DNA of 64,000 bases from Dongshaea marina. GTDB taxonomy: Bacteria; Pseudomonadota; Gammaproteobacteria; Enterobacterales; Aeromonadaceae. A program made the position numbers and the translations under genes. The stretch spans positions 3,299,658-3,363,657 of the forward strand of contig NZ_CP028897.1 of NCBI RefSeq assembly GCF_003072645.1, read 5' to 3'. The notes under the pieces were generated by a model. The model was given only the letters and a program-made list of their open reading frames with translations, was not told the DNA's origin and searched no databases. Shown piece after piece: positions 29,662 to 39,510 of the stretch; within the stretch, counting starts at the first letter, position 1, and each line of letters begins with the position of its first letter.

Positions 29662-30780
29662 TTAACCATCATTCTCGGCCAACTTGAGCACCCGCTTCAG
29701 GGCATCCATAAAGATCTGATTCTCCTGCTCGGTACCAATGGTCACTCTCAGGTGATTGGGCATTCCATAGCCCGCGATGGGTCGTACTATGACCCCAAGA
29801 GCCAGCAGAGCCTGGTAGAAGGGGGCGGCCGGTTGCCCGAGATCCAGGGTGATAAAGTTGCCATGTGACGAAATATAATCTACCTGAAGCTCCTGCAAAA
29901 AACTCTCCAGCCGTAGCTTCTGAACCCGGTTTAACTCAAAAGATTGCTCAATAAAGTCGCTATCTCCCAGGGCCGCAATGGCTGCTGCCTGGGCAAGCAA
30001 ACTGGTATTAAAGGGCTCACGCAGGCGATTCACCAGATCGGCAACCCGCGGGTGTGCCACCGCATATCCCAGCCGTAAACCTGCCAGCCCGTAGGCTTTG
30101 GAGAAGGTCCGGCAGAGAATGAGGTTATCAAACTCTCCAAGCCAGCTTATCGATGGCGCTCGCGCAGAAGGCTCAAGATACTCGCCATAGGCCTCATCGA
30201 GCAGGATCAGTACATGGGGTGGCACCCCTTTGATAAACTGATATAACTCATCACTGTCCAGTAAAGTCCCGGTCGGATTATTGGGGTTGGCGATACAGAC
30301 AACCTTGGTTTTGTCGGTAATAGCTCGGCTCATCGCCTCAAGATCGTGCCCCCACTCCCGGGCCGGAGTCTTGACCGCCCGGGCAACCAAAGACTGGGTG
30401 ACCAGCTCATAGACGATGAAGGCATGCTCTGAGTAAATCACCTCATCGTCCGAGGTCACGAAGGTGCGGAGCAGCAGTTCCAGCACCTCATTGGAGCCAT
30501 TGCCCAGGATCAACTGCTCAGGCCCACAGCCCAGATGGTGGCTCAATGCTTTTTTCAACTCAAAACCATTGGCATCGGGATAACGATGAACCTCAGAGGC
30601 CGCCTCACGAAGTGCTTCTATCACCCTTGGGCTACACCCCAGCGGATTCTCATTGGATGCAAGCTTTACAATTTGGCTCAGTCCCAGCTCACGCTCCAAC
30701 TCAGAGGTTGGCTTCCCCGGCTGGTAGGGATGAAGCTCCCGGACTCCGGGATGGGCTCTTTGGATGAAATCACAGCTCAC
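29662..30780 (-). CDS. hisC: Histidinol-phosphate aminotransferase
   Basis: 372-residue class I/II PLP aminotransferase. ASNENPLG near the start, DEAYGEY in the middle and the PLP lysine in RTFSKAYGLAGLRLGY identify it. It converts imidazole-acetol phosphate to histidinol phosphate and often also acts on aromatic acids. Its place between serC and aroA, as in Pseudomonas-type serC-pheA-hisC-aroA clusters, suggests a role in aromatic amino acid synthesis alongside histidine synthesis. Confidence 0.92.
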   Translation of the reverse strand: MSCDFIQRAHPGVRELHPYQPGKPTSELERELGLSQIVKLASNENPLGCSPRVIEALREAASEVHRYPDANGFELKKALSHHLGCGPEQLILGNGSNEVLELLLRTFVTSDDEVIYSEHAFIVYELVTQSLVARAVKTPAREWGHDLEAMSRAITDKTKVVCIANPNNPTGTLLDSDELYQFIKGVPPHVLILLDEAYGEYLEPSARAPSISWLGEFDNLILCRTFSKAYGLAGLRLGYAVAHPRVADLVNRLREPFNTSLLAQAAAIAALGDSDFIEQSFELNRVQKLRLESFLQELQVDYISSHGNFITLDLGQPAAPFYQALLALGVIVRPIAGYGMPNHLRVTIGTEQENQIFMDALKRVLKLAENDG

Positions 30781-30829
30781 GAATTCTCTCCTTTAGCTCT
30801 GAATGCACTATTTACAAATTCATATCGAT

Positions 30830-31918
30830 TTAACGGCGCTGCAGCTTCTCAAACAACTCCATGTACCCAACCAGGGCCTTTACCCCCTCCAGTGGCATGG
30901 CGTTATAGATGCTGGCGCGCATTCCTCCCACGGCCCTGTGGCCCTTCAACGCCAGCAACCCCCGCTGCTCGGCGCCCCGAAGAAACTCGGGATCCAACGC
31001 CCGGTCCGGCAACTGGAACGGGACATTCATCCGGGAGCGGTAACTCACAGCCACTGTATTACGGTAAAAGTCACTGCTGTCGATGTACTGATAGAGGTAA
31101 TCGGCCTTGGCCTTATTATGCTCCTCGATCGCTGCAACACCTCCCTGGCGTTTTAGCCACTGGAATACCTTACCGGCCAGGTACCAGGCGAAGGTTGGCG
31201 GAGTGTTATACATGGAGCCATGTTTTTCCATCTGTCGGTAATCCAGGATCGCCGGGATATCATCACGGGCATCAACAAAAAGAGCGGGATCGGCGATCAC
31301 AATCGCCAATCCGGCAGGGCCGATATTTTTTTGCGCTCCGGCATAAATAAGTCCGAACCGACTGACATCCAGCGAACGGGACAGCAACATCGAAGACATA
31401 TCCGCGATAAGCGGCTTACCCTGGCTATCCGGCAGCTCAAACAGCTCAACTCCTTCAATAGTTTCGTTGGGGCAGTAATGAAGATAGCGCGCCTCGGCGC
31501 GGATCCTTAACTTCTCTGTGACCCGGGTATGACCATCACTATCGGTCTCTAACCCCTGGATCCTGGAGACATCCGCGTATTTATCTGCCTCATCGGCCGC
31601 CCCCTTTGACCAATGACCGGTCAGCAGGTAATCGGCTGCATCTCCCCGGGTCAACAGGTTCAGGGGCACGGCTGAAAACTGGCCACGACCACCACCATGC
31701 ATGAAAAACACCCGGTAGTGAGAGGGAATATTCATCAGTTCTCGCAGATCCTGCTCAGCCTGCTCAGCAACCTTCATATAGTGACTGCCTCGATGGCTGA
31801 GCTCCATCACCGAGACTCCAAGCTGATTGAAGTCACAAAATTCGCGCTGCGCTTCACGCATCACATCTTGGGGAAGCATTGCCGGACCGGCACAGAAGTT
31901 ATACACCTGTTTACTCAT
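30830..31918 (-). CDS. serC: Phosphoserine aminotransferase
   Basis: 362 residues from the second of two adjacent ATGs (31918), equal to E. coli SerC. Makes phosphoserine and, in PLP synthesis, 4-phosphohydroxythreonine, so it works downstream of PdxB encoded elsewhere in this window. Signature FCAGPAMLPQDVM, MELSHRGSHY, and the PLP lysine in YAGAQKNIGPAG are present. First gene of the serC-hisC-aroA unit; gaps of 49 and 68 bp follow. Confidence 0.95.
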   Translation of the reverse strand: MSKQVYNFCAGPAMLPQDVMREAQREFCDFNQLGVSVMELSHRGSHYMKVAEQAEQDLRELMNIPSHYRVFFMHGGGRGQFSAVPLNLLTRGDAADYLLTGHWSKGAADEADKYADVSRIQGLETDSDGHTRVTEKLRIRAEARYLHYCPNETIEGVELFELPDSQGKPLIADMSSMLLSRSLDVSRFGLIYAGAQKNIGPAGLAIVIADPALFVDARDDIPAILDYRQMEKHGSMYNTPPTFAWYLAGKVFQWLKRQGGVAAIEEHNKAKADYLYQYIDSSDFYRNTVAVSYRSRMNVPFQLPDRALDPEFLRGAEQRGLLALKGHRAVGGMRASIYNAMPLEGVKALVGYMELFEKLQRR

Positions 31919-31921
31919 CAT

Positions 31922-32805
31922 CAAGGCCTGTCGATGACCCTGATGGGTCACTCAAAAGAGGAAAAGTACAGTTATGCTAATCCATATCTTTTGGCGACTA
32001 AAGCCCTGATTTTTAATTTTTTATGGGCGTTAAACAAAGCTCTTTCATACAGAAATACCCTCTGAAACTGAAGAATATTCAAGGGCTTTTCAAACCATCG
32101 AGAAGCCCTGATGCGATCGGCATGCCGACAAAAGCTGAGCTTTGGAGCATACATAAAGGAAGTGGATACACAGGGGCTCGGTGGTGGCTGAAAATTAACA
32201 CTACTCCTGATGCAGATACGACCATGAATCATCAAAGACGAGAACACTCAGTCATTATGCTAAGAGATTCCCGGGTCCAAGGTTAAGTTTTGTGCAGTTC
32301 GTGAGTAAGTTCAAAAAAACACACTCTCATCTAAAAAATTGATTGAGTTCACCGAATTCACAGAGGATAGTTAAGCGGTTAACTTAATTTAACGCCAATC
32401 ACAGCTGGATTAGTGAAACGAAAAAAATAAAGAGCGATGAGACCATGGAAAGGCTTAATCAACACGATAAACAATTCTTTAAACAAGCAAGACTATATTG
32501 CGACCTCTCCCCACCCTAATCTCTAAGTCACGACAAATCAGTCAGAAAACAATAAATAAGATACGCATATGCACTTGTTTTCATTGAATAAATAGAAATC
32601 AGAAAGGTGTTTTGTTCTGTTTTCATTAAATACGTATCTTTAGCATCATCAATGATGATTATTGATTAATCTTTTTTCGTTGAGCGGTTGGATACTCAAG
32701 GGTATCCATCATCATAAGAATTAAATCATCCTCAGGGAACGCTCTTATAAAAGAGCATTGCTGCGCTCAATCATAATTATCTCAAGCCAGAACAAAAGGG
32801 ATCCT
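31922..32805. other. Long intergenic region upstream of serC and the sugar transporter
   Basis: About 880 bp without a gene I can support. Two overlapping frames on opposite strands (31972-32247 minus, 32023-32286 plus) have no ribosome site or family likeness. From about 32290 the sequence becomes AT-rich, as expected for a regulatory region. Inverted repeats GGATAC-TCAAGG-GTATCC (32690-32707) and GCTCTT-ATAA-AAGAGC (32741-32756) lie just upstream of the transporter. Confidence 0.5.
32690..32756 (+). promoter_or_regulatory. Possible operator region of the transporter-glucosidase unit
   Basis: Two short inverted repeats, GGATAC-n6-GTATCC and GCTCTT-n4-AAGAGC, sit 50-116 bp before the start codon. 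Their position fits a repressor site or a leader hairpin. No regulator gene is next door, so the binding protein is unknown. Confidence 0.3.
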
Positions 32806-34086
32806 ATGTCTATTAGCATCGATGAAAAGCCAAAGAAAAAGCAGATGATTTTTAAATCCAGAGGGGATGCAACCCGGGCCATCATCCTGACCTTCTTTAT
32901 CTTTCTGGTGGTTGGCTACCAGGCCTTTGTGTATGGCATGCTCACCATCCCCATGTCTGAACACTTCCATATTCCACAGTCACGCCTCATCTTCTATGAC
33001 TCTTTTGGCATGTGGGGACAGCTGATCGCCATGTTCATCAGTGGATTTCTGATCTCCCGTATCAAAGGGGTGAACACCATACTGCTGGGGGCGGTCATCA
33101 TGCTCGTGGTGCAGCTGTTATCCGTCTACGCGCCGAATATTGAGCTCTACACCCTGTGTACCTTCTTTACCAATGTAGCCGTTGGTTTCATGCTGATGCC
33201 CTGCACCTATCTCATCGCGGGTAGTGTCGAAGAGGAGGGGAAAAACCAGGGGTTGCTGAGTATCGTCAATGTGTTTTTCAGTATCGGCGCCACCCTCAGC
33301 CCATTTTTTACCGGATTGTTGATTGCAAAGGTTTCCTGGGAAGCGGTGTTCTTCCTCAACGTCATCCTGTTTATGCTGGTGATCCTGGTTATTTTTACCT
33401 TGAAGATCCGCGAATACTATGAGCATGAAGTCAATGCAATGCAAGCGGCCGCCAAGCAGGAGAAACCAGCCGCAGGGATGCAGTTCATCACCCTGCCCTT
33501 TGTGCTTACCGGACTGGCCCTGTTCCTGATGATGTATGTGGAGCAGATCATCAACTACTTCTTCCAGCCCTATCTGCACTCCAACATGCAGATCTCCATC
33601 GAAAGCGTCGGCGCCATCATGATGATGTATGCCATCGGCCAGGCCGGGGGACGCTTGCTATTTGGTAAATTCCTGCTGCCTAAGATCAAGATCTACAAAT
33701 ACATCATGACGGCAACCATCCTATTCATGCTGTTGCTGGTTGTGTTTTTGCAGCTTAAAACTTATCTGGCTTTTATGGTGATCGGCATCGTTTTAGGTCT
33801 GGCCGACTCCTGCCTCTACCCCTCTATCTATGGTTATGGGATTGATCAGCTCGATGGTACCAACTCCAAGGCGATCTCTATTCTTGGTTGCAGCGGGGTT
33901 TTAGGAATTCCCTTCGGCACCGGGATCTCGGGGCTCATCGGTGAACACTTTGACAAGACCACGGCCATCGCCATTGCCCCGGTCCTGTTACTGGTGATCT
34001 GTATTCTGATTTTCTGGATTCACAAGCTCCGTAGCCAGCGGGCACAAAGCGGGGCACAGGAGATCACCGCAGTTGCAAGCATCTAA
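32806..34086 (+). CDS. MFS transporter, probably sugar/oligosaccharide
   Basis: 426 residues from ATG 32806, which has AAAAGGGATCC upstream; the frame from 32758 is longer but without a ribosome site. Twelve hydrophobic helices with a charged central loop (EYYEHEVNAMQAAAKQEKPA, about residues 205-225). The 43-bp gap to the GH13 glucosidase suggests they form one unit that imports a glucoside and cleaves it inside the cell. The substrate is inferred only from this neighbour. Confidence 0.8.
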   Translation: MSISIDEKPKKKQMIFKSRGDATRAIILTFFIFLVVGYQAFVYGMLTIPMSEHFHIPQSRLIFYDSFGMWGQLIAMFISGFLISRIKGVNTILLGAVIMLVVQLLSVYAPNIELYTLCTFFTNVAVGFMLMPCTYLIAGSVEEEGKNQGLLSIVNVFFSIGATLSPFFTGLLIAKVSWEAVFFLNVILFMLVILVIFTLKIREYYEHEVNAMQAAAKQEKPAAGMQFITLPFVLTGLALFLMMYVEQIINYFFQPYLHSNMQISIESVGAIMMMYAIGQAGGRLLFGKFLLPKIKIYKYIMTATILFMLLLVVFLQLKTYLAFMVIGIVLGLADSCLYPSIYGYGIDQLDGTNSKAISILGCSGVLGIPFGTGISGLIGEHFDKTTAIAIAPVLLLVICILIFWIHKLRSQRAQSGAQEITAVASI

Positions 34087-34129
34087 CCCATGCAATCTCT
34101 TTAATCATCCAAACAAACCTGGAGGACTC

Positions 34130-35788
34130 ATGAACAAAAGTTGGTGGAAAGAAGCGATCGTCTATCAGATCTACCCCCGCTCTTTTAATGACGCAAACGC
34201 TGATGGGATCGGCGATCTACGGGGGATCATCGATAAAATCGACTATATCGCCTCCCTTGGGATCAACACCATCTGGTTAAACCCTGTCTATGAATCCCCC
34301 TTTGATGATATGGGTTATGACATTGCCGATTATAAAAATATAGCTTCCTGCTTTGGCTCGATGGCCGACTTCGATGAGCTACTGGAAAAGGCACATCAGC
34401 GCGACATTCGGATCCTGATGGATCTGGTAGTGAATCACTGCTCTGATGAGCATCATTGGTTCACTGAAGCAAAACAATCCAAACAGAGCCCCTACCATGA
34501 CTACTTTGTGTGGAGGGACGCTGGGGAAAGCCGGGAGCACCCCAATAACTGGATCTCATTTTTCTCGGGTCCGGCCTGGGAGTACAACCCACAGACCGAT
34601 GAATATTACCTGCACTATTTTTCCAAAAAACAGCCCGATCTGAACTGGGAGAACCCCAATGTCCGTGAAGAGGTGCAGGGCATCATGGAGTTCTGGCTGG
34701 CCAAGGGGGTGGATGGTTTTCGGATGGATGTGATTGGTCTTATCTCCAAGCCCCCAGGATTGCCGGATATACCCGAGGATACCCACGACATCGGGGCCTT
34801 CTATAACAACGGCCCCAGGTTGCACGAGTTTTTGCAGGATATCCATGCCAAAGTGTTGTCACGCTATGACTGTATGACGGTCGGCGAGTGCCCGGGGGCG
34901 ACCGCCGAAGATGCCCTGCTATTGTGCGGCGAAGATAGACGGGAGCTTCAGACCCTGTTCCATTTCGAGGCAATGGATGTGGATAAGCGTTCTGCTGAGC
35001 ATTACGAGGTCGGCAAGGTTAGTGTACCTAAGCTCAGGGAGGTGATGCAGAAGTGGCATGACACCCTGTATGGTAAATCCTGGAATAGTGCCTACCTGAT
35101 GAACCACGATCAACCACGCAGCGTCTCGCGATTCGGGGATGATGATCGCTACCGGATCGAATCGGCGAAGATGCTGGCAACCTTCCAGCTCACCCAGTGG
35201 GGGACTCCCTATATCTACCAGGGAGAGGAGATCGGCATGACCAACTGCCACTTCGAGCCACAAGAGTTTCGGGATATTCAGATGATTAACTATTATCGGG
35301 AGCAGCGGGAACTTGGCAAGAGCAAGGAGGAGCTATTGCCCGGCCTGCTCTACAAGGGGCGGGATAACTCAAGAACTCCGATGCAGTGGGACAGCAGCAA
35401 AAATGCAGGCTTCTCCAGCTCCGACAACACCTGGATCAAGATCAACCCCAACTACCCTGCCATCAATGTGGATGCCGCTGAGCGCGATCCCGAATCGATC
35501 CTTCACTATTACCGCAGCGCTATCGCCCTGCGTAAGGCTCATCCGATATTGACCTATGGCAGGCAGGAGCTGATCGAGCTTGGGGATGATGCTCTCTACG
35601 GCTACCTGCGTAAGGATGAGCAGGAGGAGCTGTGGGTGATCTTAAGCTTCGATGCCGGGGAGAAACCGATCCGGCTCAAGGGACTCAACCAGTGTCAGCC
35701 TCTGCTGGGTAACTATCCGGCGCCAAGCCTTAAAGAGGAGCAGCTGACCCTGCGTCCCTATGAGGCCCTGGTGCTAAAGCGACACTAA
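34130..35788 (+). CDS. GH13 alpha-glucosidase (oligo-1,6-glucosidase-like)
   Basis: 552 residues from ATG 34130 with GGAGG upstream. Strong GH13 subfamily 31 features: WWKEAIVYQIYPRSF at the start, DLVVNHCSDEH, catalytic nucleophile D200 (GFRMDVIG), acid/base E253 (TVGECPG) and transition-state D327 (NHDQPR). No signal peptide, so it hydrolyses imported sugars such as isomaltose, maltose or sucrose-type glucosides in the cytosol. Val directly after the nucleophile (MDVI) is typical of alpha-1,6-active members. Ends 65 bp before gyrA, convergent. Confidence 0.92.
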   Translation: MNKSWWKEAIVYQIYPRSFNDANADGIGDLRGIIDKIDYIASLGINTIWLNPVYESPFDDMGYDIADYKNIASCFGSMADFDELLEKAHQRDIRILMDLVVNHCSDEHHWFTEAKQSKQSPYHDYFVWRDAGESREHPNNWISFFSGPAWEYNPQTDEYYLHYFSKKQPDLNWENPNVREEVQGIMEFWLAKGVDGFRMDVIGLISKPPGLPDIPEDTHDIGAFYNNGPRLHEFLQDIHAKVLSRYDCMTVGECPGATAEDALLLCGEDRRELQTLFHFEAMDVDKRSAEHYEVGKVSVPKLREVMQKWHDTLYGKSWNSAYLMNHDQPRSVSRFGDDDRYRIESAKMLATFQLTQWGTPYIYQGEEIGMTNCHFEPQEFRDIQMINYYREQRELGKSKEELLPGLLYKGRDNSRTPMQWDSSKNAGFSSSDNTWIKINPNYPAINVDAAERDPESILHYYRSAIALRKAHPILTYGRQELIELGDDALYGYLRKDEQEELWVILSFDAGEKPIRLKGLNQCQPLLGNYPAPSLKEEQLTLRPYEALVLKRH

Positions 35789-35805
35789 CACGGAAAAAAC
35801 GTAAT

Positions 35806-35833
35806 AAAAAAGCCAGCATCTGCTGGCTTTTTT
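35806..35833. terminator. Bidirectional terminator between glucosidase gene and gyrA
   Basis: Perfect AAAAAAGCCAGCA-TC-TGCTGGCTTTTTT, with A and T runs on both sides, between two convergent genes. Confidence 0.92.
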
Positions 35834-35853
35834 CACCCAGAGATCAAAGAGCT

Positions 35854-38532
35854 TTACTCTTCATCACTGTCGCTGTCTTGCTGCTGAGAAGGGGTTTCCT
35901 CAGTCGCTTCACCGGCCATATCCGCTGGCAGCTCCTGATCCTCCTCATCCGAAGGCTCATCAATCCGCTGCAAACCAACCACCTGCTCATCATCCCCGGT
36001 ACGGATCAAACGAACTCCGGCGGTGTTACGACCAATGACACTCACCTCGTGAACCCGGGTTCTTACCAAAGTGCCACCATTGGTGATCAGCATGATCTCG
36101 TCTTTTTCGACCACCTGAACCGCTCCGACCACCAGGCCGTTACGCTCGGTCACCTTGATCGAGACCACCCCCTGGGTTGCCCGGCTCTTGGCAGGGTACT
36201 CATCCAGGGCAGTCCGCTTACCGTAGCCATTGGCGGTCACCGTCAGGATCTCACCCTCGCCACGCGGTACGATCAGAGAAACCACCTTGCTGCCATCGGC
36301 AAGCTTGATCCCACGCACCCCGGTTGCGGTCCGGCCCATAGGACGAATGGCCAACTGCTCATTGCCCTCATCATCGAGCTTCACCGCACCGCTCTCGCTG
36401 TCACGAACCTTTTCGTTAAAGCGCACCACCTTACCGGCATCAGAGAACAGCATGATGTCATCTTCACCCGTGGTGATATCCACCCCGATCAGCTCATCCC
36501 CCTCATTGAGGTTCAAGGCAATGATCCCGGCAGAACGCGGACGGCTATAGGCCGACAGCGGTGTCTTCTTCACCGTACCGGATGCGGTCGCCATCAGGAT
36601 ATATTTATCATCATCGTATGCCTGTACCGGCAGAATTGCGGTGATCCGCTCCCCCTCCTCCAGAGGCAACAGGTTCACAATCGGTCGGCCACGGGCGGCA
36701 CGGGTCGCCTCTGGCAGCTGGTAGACTTTGAGCCAGTAGAGGCGTCCGCGACTCGAGAAGCACAGGATGGTGTCATGGGTATTGGCCACCAGCAGGCGCT
36801 CAACAAAATCCTCCTCCTTGATCCGGGTCGCCGACTTACCGCGTCCACCACGGCGCTGCGCCTCATAGTCGGTCAGCGGCTGATATTTCACGTAGCCCTG
36901 GTGAGACAGGGTCACCACTACATCTTCCGGGGTGATCAGATCTTCGATATTGATCTCGGCGCTGGAGGTGGTGATCTCAGTCTTACGCTCATCGCCGTAA
37001 CCGGCCTTGACCGCTTCCAGCTCTTCACAGATCACTTCCATCAGGCGTACGCTGTCGCTGAGGATCCGCATCAATTCTGCGATCTGTTCCAGGATCTCCT
37101 GGTATTCGCCGATAATCTTCTCATGCTCAAGACCGGTCAGTTTCTGCAGGCGCAGATCCAAAATCGCCTGGGCCTGGACCTCGGTCAGATAGTAGAGGCC
37201 GTCCCGGATCCCGAACTCAGGTTCCAGCCACTCGGGGCGCGCCGCATCATCTCCGGCCTTTTCCAGCATGCCGGCAACCTGTCCCAGCTCCCAGCCCTGG
37301 CCGACCAGTGCTTCTTTCGCGGCGGCAGGGGTGGGTGATTTGCGGATCACTTCAATCACAGGATCCAGGTTCGCCAATGCGATCGACAGACCTTCCAAAA
37401 TGTGGGCTCGATCCCGAGCCTTACGCAGCTCAAAAATACTCCGGCGAGTCACCACTTCACGACGGTGCTGGATAAACGCCTTGAGCACCTCTTTGAGATT
37501 GAGGATCTTAGGCTGACCATCGGCCAGAACCACCATGTTGATCCCGAACACCACCTGCATCTGGGTGTGGGCATAGAGGTTATTCAGCACTACATCGGCC
37601 ATCTCACCGCGCTTGAGCTCGATGACCATCCGCATCCCTTCACGGTCCGACTCATCACGCAGCGCACTGATCCCCTCCAGGCGCTTATCTTTTACCAGCT
37701 CGGCAATCTTCTCGATCAAGCGGGCCTTATTGACCTGATAGGGCAGCTCGGTAACCACGATCCGCTCACGACCGCTGTCCATCTGCTCGATTTCAGTGCG
37801 GGCCCGAATATAGATCTTGCCGCGCCCGGTACGATAGGCCTGCAAAATACCACTGCGACCATTAATGATGGCTCCGGTTGGGAAATCCGGACCCGGAATG
37901 TATTCCATCAGCTCATCACAGCTGAGATCTTCATTGGCGATCAGCGCCAGACAGCCATCGATCACCTCGTTGAGGTTGTGAGGTGGGATGTTAGTCGCCA
38001 TCCCCACCGCAATCCCCGATGAACCGTTGACCAGAAGATTCGGAACTCGGGTCGGAAGAACCGCAGGGATCTGCTCGGTTCCATCATAGTTAGGAACCCA
38101 ATCAACCGTCTCTTTATCCAGATCGGCCAGCAGCTCATGAGCAATCTTATCCATGCGTACTTCGGTGTAACGCATCGCTGCCGCAGAGTCACCATCGACC
38201 GAACCGAAGTTCCCCTGGCCATCGACCAGGGTATAACGCATCGAGAAGTCCTGGGCCAAACGGACTATGGTGTCATAAACCGCCGTATCACCATGGGGGT
38301 GATATTTACCGATGACATCACCGACCACACGTGCAGATTTCTTGTATGGCTTGTTCCAGTCATTGCTGAGCTCATTCATCGCAAACAGCACACGCCTGTG
38401 TACCGGTTTGAGGCCGTCACGTACATCCGGTAGTGCACGGCCTACGATGACACTCATCGCATATTCCAGATAGGAGCTCTTTAGCTCCTCCTCAATATTA
38501 ATCGGCAGGATCTCATTAGCCTGATCGCTCAT
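35854..38532 (-). CDS. gyrA: DNA gyrase subunit A
   Basis: 892 residues from ATG 38532 (AAGG upstream); the six-residue extension from 38550 is rejected. Type II topoisomerase subunit that breaks and rejoins DNA. The catalytic tyrosine is in AAMRYTEVR (122). The C-terminal domain has the GyrA box QRRGGRGK and ends in a very acidic tail (about 30 residues, DSDSDEE). In the quinolone region residue 83 is Thr ([10 protein letters not shown]) and 87 is Asp, whereas E. coli has Ser83. Divergent from ubiG, a common arrangement. Confidence 0.97.
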   Translation of the reverse strand: MSDQANEILPINIEEELKSSYLEYAMSVIVGRALPDVRDGLKPVHRRVLFAMNELSNDWNKPYKKSARVVGDVIGKYHPHGDTAVYDTIVRLAQDFSMRYTLVDGQGNFGSVDGDSAAAMRYTEVRMDKIAHELLADLDKETVDWVPNYDGTEQIPAVLPTRVPNLLVNGSSGIAVGMATNIPPHNLNEVIDGCLALIANEDLSCDELMEYIPGPDFPTGAIINGRSGILQAYRTGRGKIYIRARTEIEQMDSGRERIVVTELPYQVNKARLIEKIAELVKDKRLEGISALRDESDREGMRMVIELKRGEMADVVLNNLYAHTQMQVVFGINMVVLADGQPKILNLKEVLKAFIQHRREVVTRRSIFELRKARDRAHILEGLSIALANLDPVIEVIRKSPTPAAAKEALVGQGWELGQVAGMLEKAGDDAARPEWLEPEFGIRDGLYYLTEVQAQAILDLRLQKLTGLEHEKIIGEYQEILEQIAELMRILSDSVRLMEVICEELEAVKAGYGDERKTEITTSSAEINIEDLITPEDVVVTLSHQGYVKYQPLTDYEAQRRGGRGKSATRIKEEDFVERLLVANTHDTILCFSSRGRLYWLKVYQLPEATRAARGRPIVNLLPLEEGERITAILPVQAYDDDKYILMATASGTVKKTPLSAYSRPRSAGIIALNLNEGDELIGVDITTGEDDIMLFSDAGKVVRFNEKVRDSESGAVKLDDEGNEQLAIRPMGRTATGVRGIKLADGSKVVSLIVPRGEGEILTVTANGYGKRTALDEYPAKSRATQGVVSIKVTERNGLVVGAVQVVEKDEIMLITNGGTLVRTRVHEVSVIGRNTAGVRLIRTGDDEQVVGLQRIDEPSDEEDQELPADMAGEATEETPSQQQDSDSDEE

Positions 38533-38691
38533 ATGTGCCTTAATCCCCAACCTGTTATCAATTTTTTAGCAGTAGCGCATGATACCACAGAAAAGCCGCT
38601 CGAAGCAGTCCTGAATTGACTTGACATACCAGCTTTAAACAACTCAGCTCCCGAGAGATCAAGGATAATTTCTGTGAGTCTCACCCTAGGG

Positions 38692-38697
38692 TATACT
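38692..38697 (+). promoter_or_regulatory. Candidate -10 box of ubiG
   Basis: TATACT lies 36 bp before the ATG chosen for ubiG, with only a weak -35 (TTTCTG at 38669). Transcription from it would start near 38704, which rules out the GTG start at 38674 for that transcript. Confidence 0.4.
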
Positions 38698-38733
38698 GTC
38701 CCTCTTCCTGATGCGCAAAGTAAGAGAAATGGA

Positions 38734-39432
38734 ATGAATATCGATCCTCAAGAGATAGAGAAATTTGAGGCCATGGCCCACTCCTGGTGGGATGAGCAGG
38801 GTGAGTTTAAGGCGCTTCACCAACTGAACCCTGTGCGCCTGGACTGGATCACTGAAAAATGTGATGGCTTGTTTGATAAGAAGATCCTGGATGTCGGTTG
38901 TGGCGGTGGATTGCTCTCAGAGGGGATGGCGCGCCGGGGGGCGAAAGTCACGGGTATCGATATGGGTAGAGAGCCACTTGCGATCGCCCGGTTGCATGCC
39001 CTGGAGCAGGGGGTAGAGCTTGACTACCGGCAGATGACCGCCGAAGAGTGTGCCGAGCAACATTCCGGGGAGTTTGATGTGGTGACCTGCATGGAGATGC
39101 TGGAACATGTTCCCGATCCCGCCTCGGTGATTCGGGCCTGTGCCAAGCTGGTCCGCCCGGGAGGATTGCTGTTCTTCTCCACCATCAACCGCACCCTCAA
39201 GGCTCGGATGATGATCATCCTGGCCGCAGAGTACATCCTTAAGATGGTTCCCAAGAAGACCCACGACTACCGGAAGTTTATCACCCCGGCCGAACTGTCG
39301 GTGATGGCTGAAGCAGCAAACCTGGTGGTTGAAGATATGGCGGGAACTCACTACCAGCCGCTGTTTGGGATCTTCAAGCTGCACCCCAATGTGGATGTGA
39401 ACTATATGCTGGCCTGTCGTAAACCCGACTAG
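38734..39432 (+). CDS. ubiG: Ubiquinone biosynthesis O-methyltransferase UbiG
   Basis: 232 residues from ATG 38734 ([19 protein letters not shown]). It methylates both hydroxyls formed during ubiquinone synthesis using SAM. Motif [20 protein letters not shown] and motif II region [16 protein letters not shown] are clear, and the [19 protein letters not shown] segment is UbiG-specific. The longer frame from GTG 38674 would overlap a -10-like box. Divergent from gyrA. Confidence 0.95.
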   Translation: MNIDPQEIEKFEAMAHSWWDEQGEFKALHQLNPVRLDWITEKCDGLFDKKILDVGCGGGLLSEGMARRGAKVTGIDMGREPLAIARLHALEQGVELDYRQMTAEECAEQHSGEFDVVTCMEMLEHVPDPASVIRACAKLVRPGGLLFFSTINRTLKARMMIILAAEYILKMVPKKTHDYRKFITPAELSVMAEAANLVVEDMAGTHYQPLFGIFKLHPNVDVNYMLACRKPD

Positions 39433-39454
39433 ATATAAAAGATACCGAATACCA

Positions 39455-39478
39455 TTGAGATGGCTCGAGCCATCTCAA
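39455..39478. terminator. Perfect 24-bp palindrome between ubiG and the secreted protein gene
   Basis: TTGAGATGGCTC followed directly by its reverse complement. It lies 23 bp past ubiG and 33 bp past the convergent gene's stop, the position of a shared terminator, but neither side has a T run. Confidence 0.45.
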
Positions 39479-39510
39479 TTAAAGAGCTCTTTCGCTCAGT
39501 GCAACCGCGA

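Noticed and set aside
31972-32286. Overlapping 91- and 87-codon frames on opposite strands
   Set aside because: No ribosome site, no recognisable family, and they overlap each other almost entirely; one may be real but I cannot support either.
35878-37338. 486-codon open frame on the plus strand opposite gyrA
   Set aside because: It is antisense to a certain gene, lacks a ribosome site and shows no family likeness. Codon bias of gyrA explains the long open frame.
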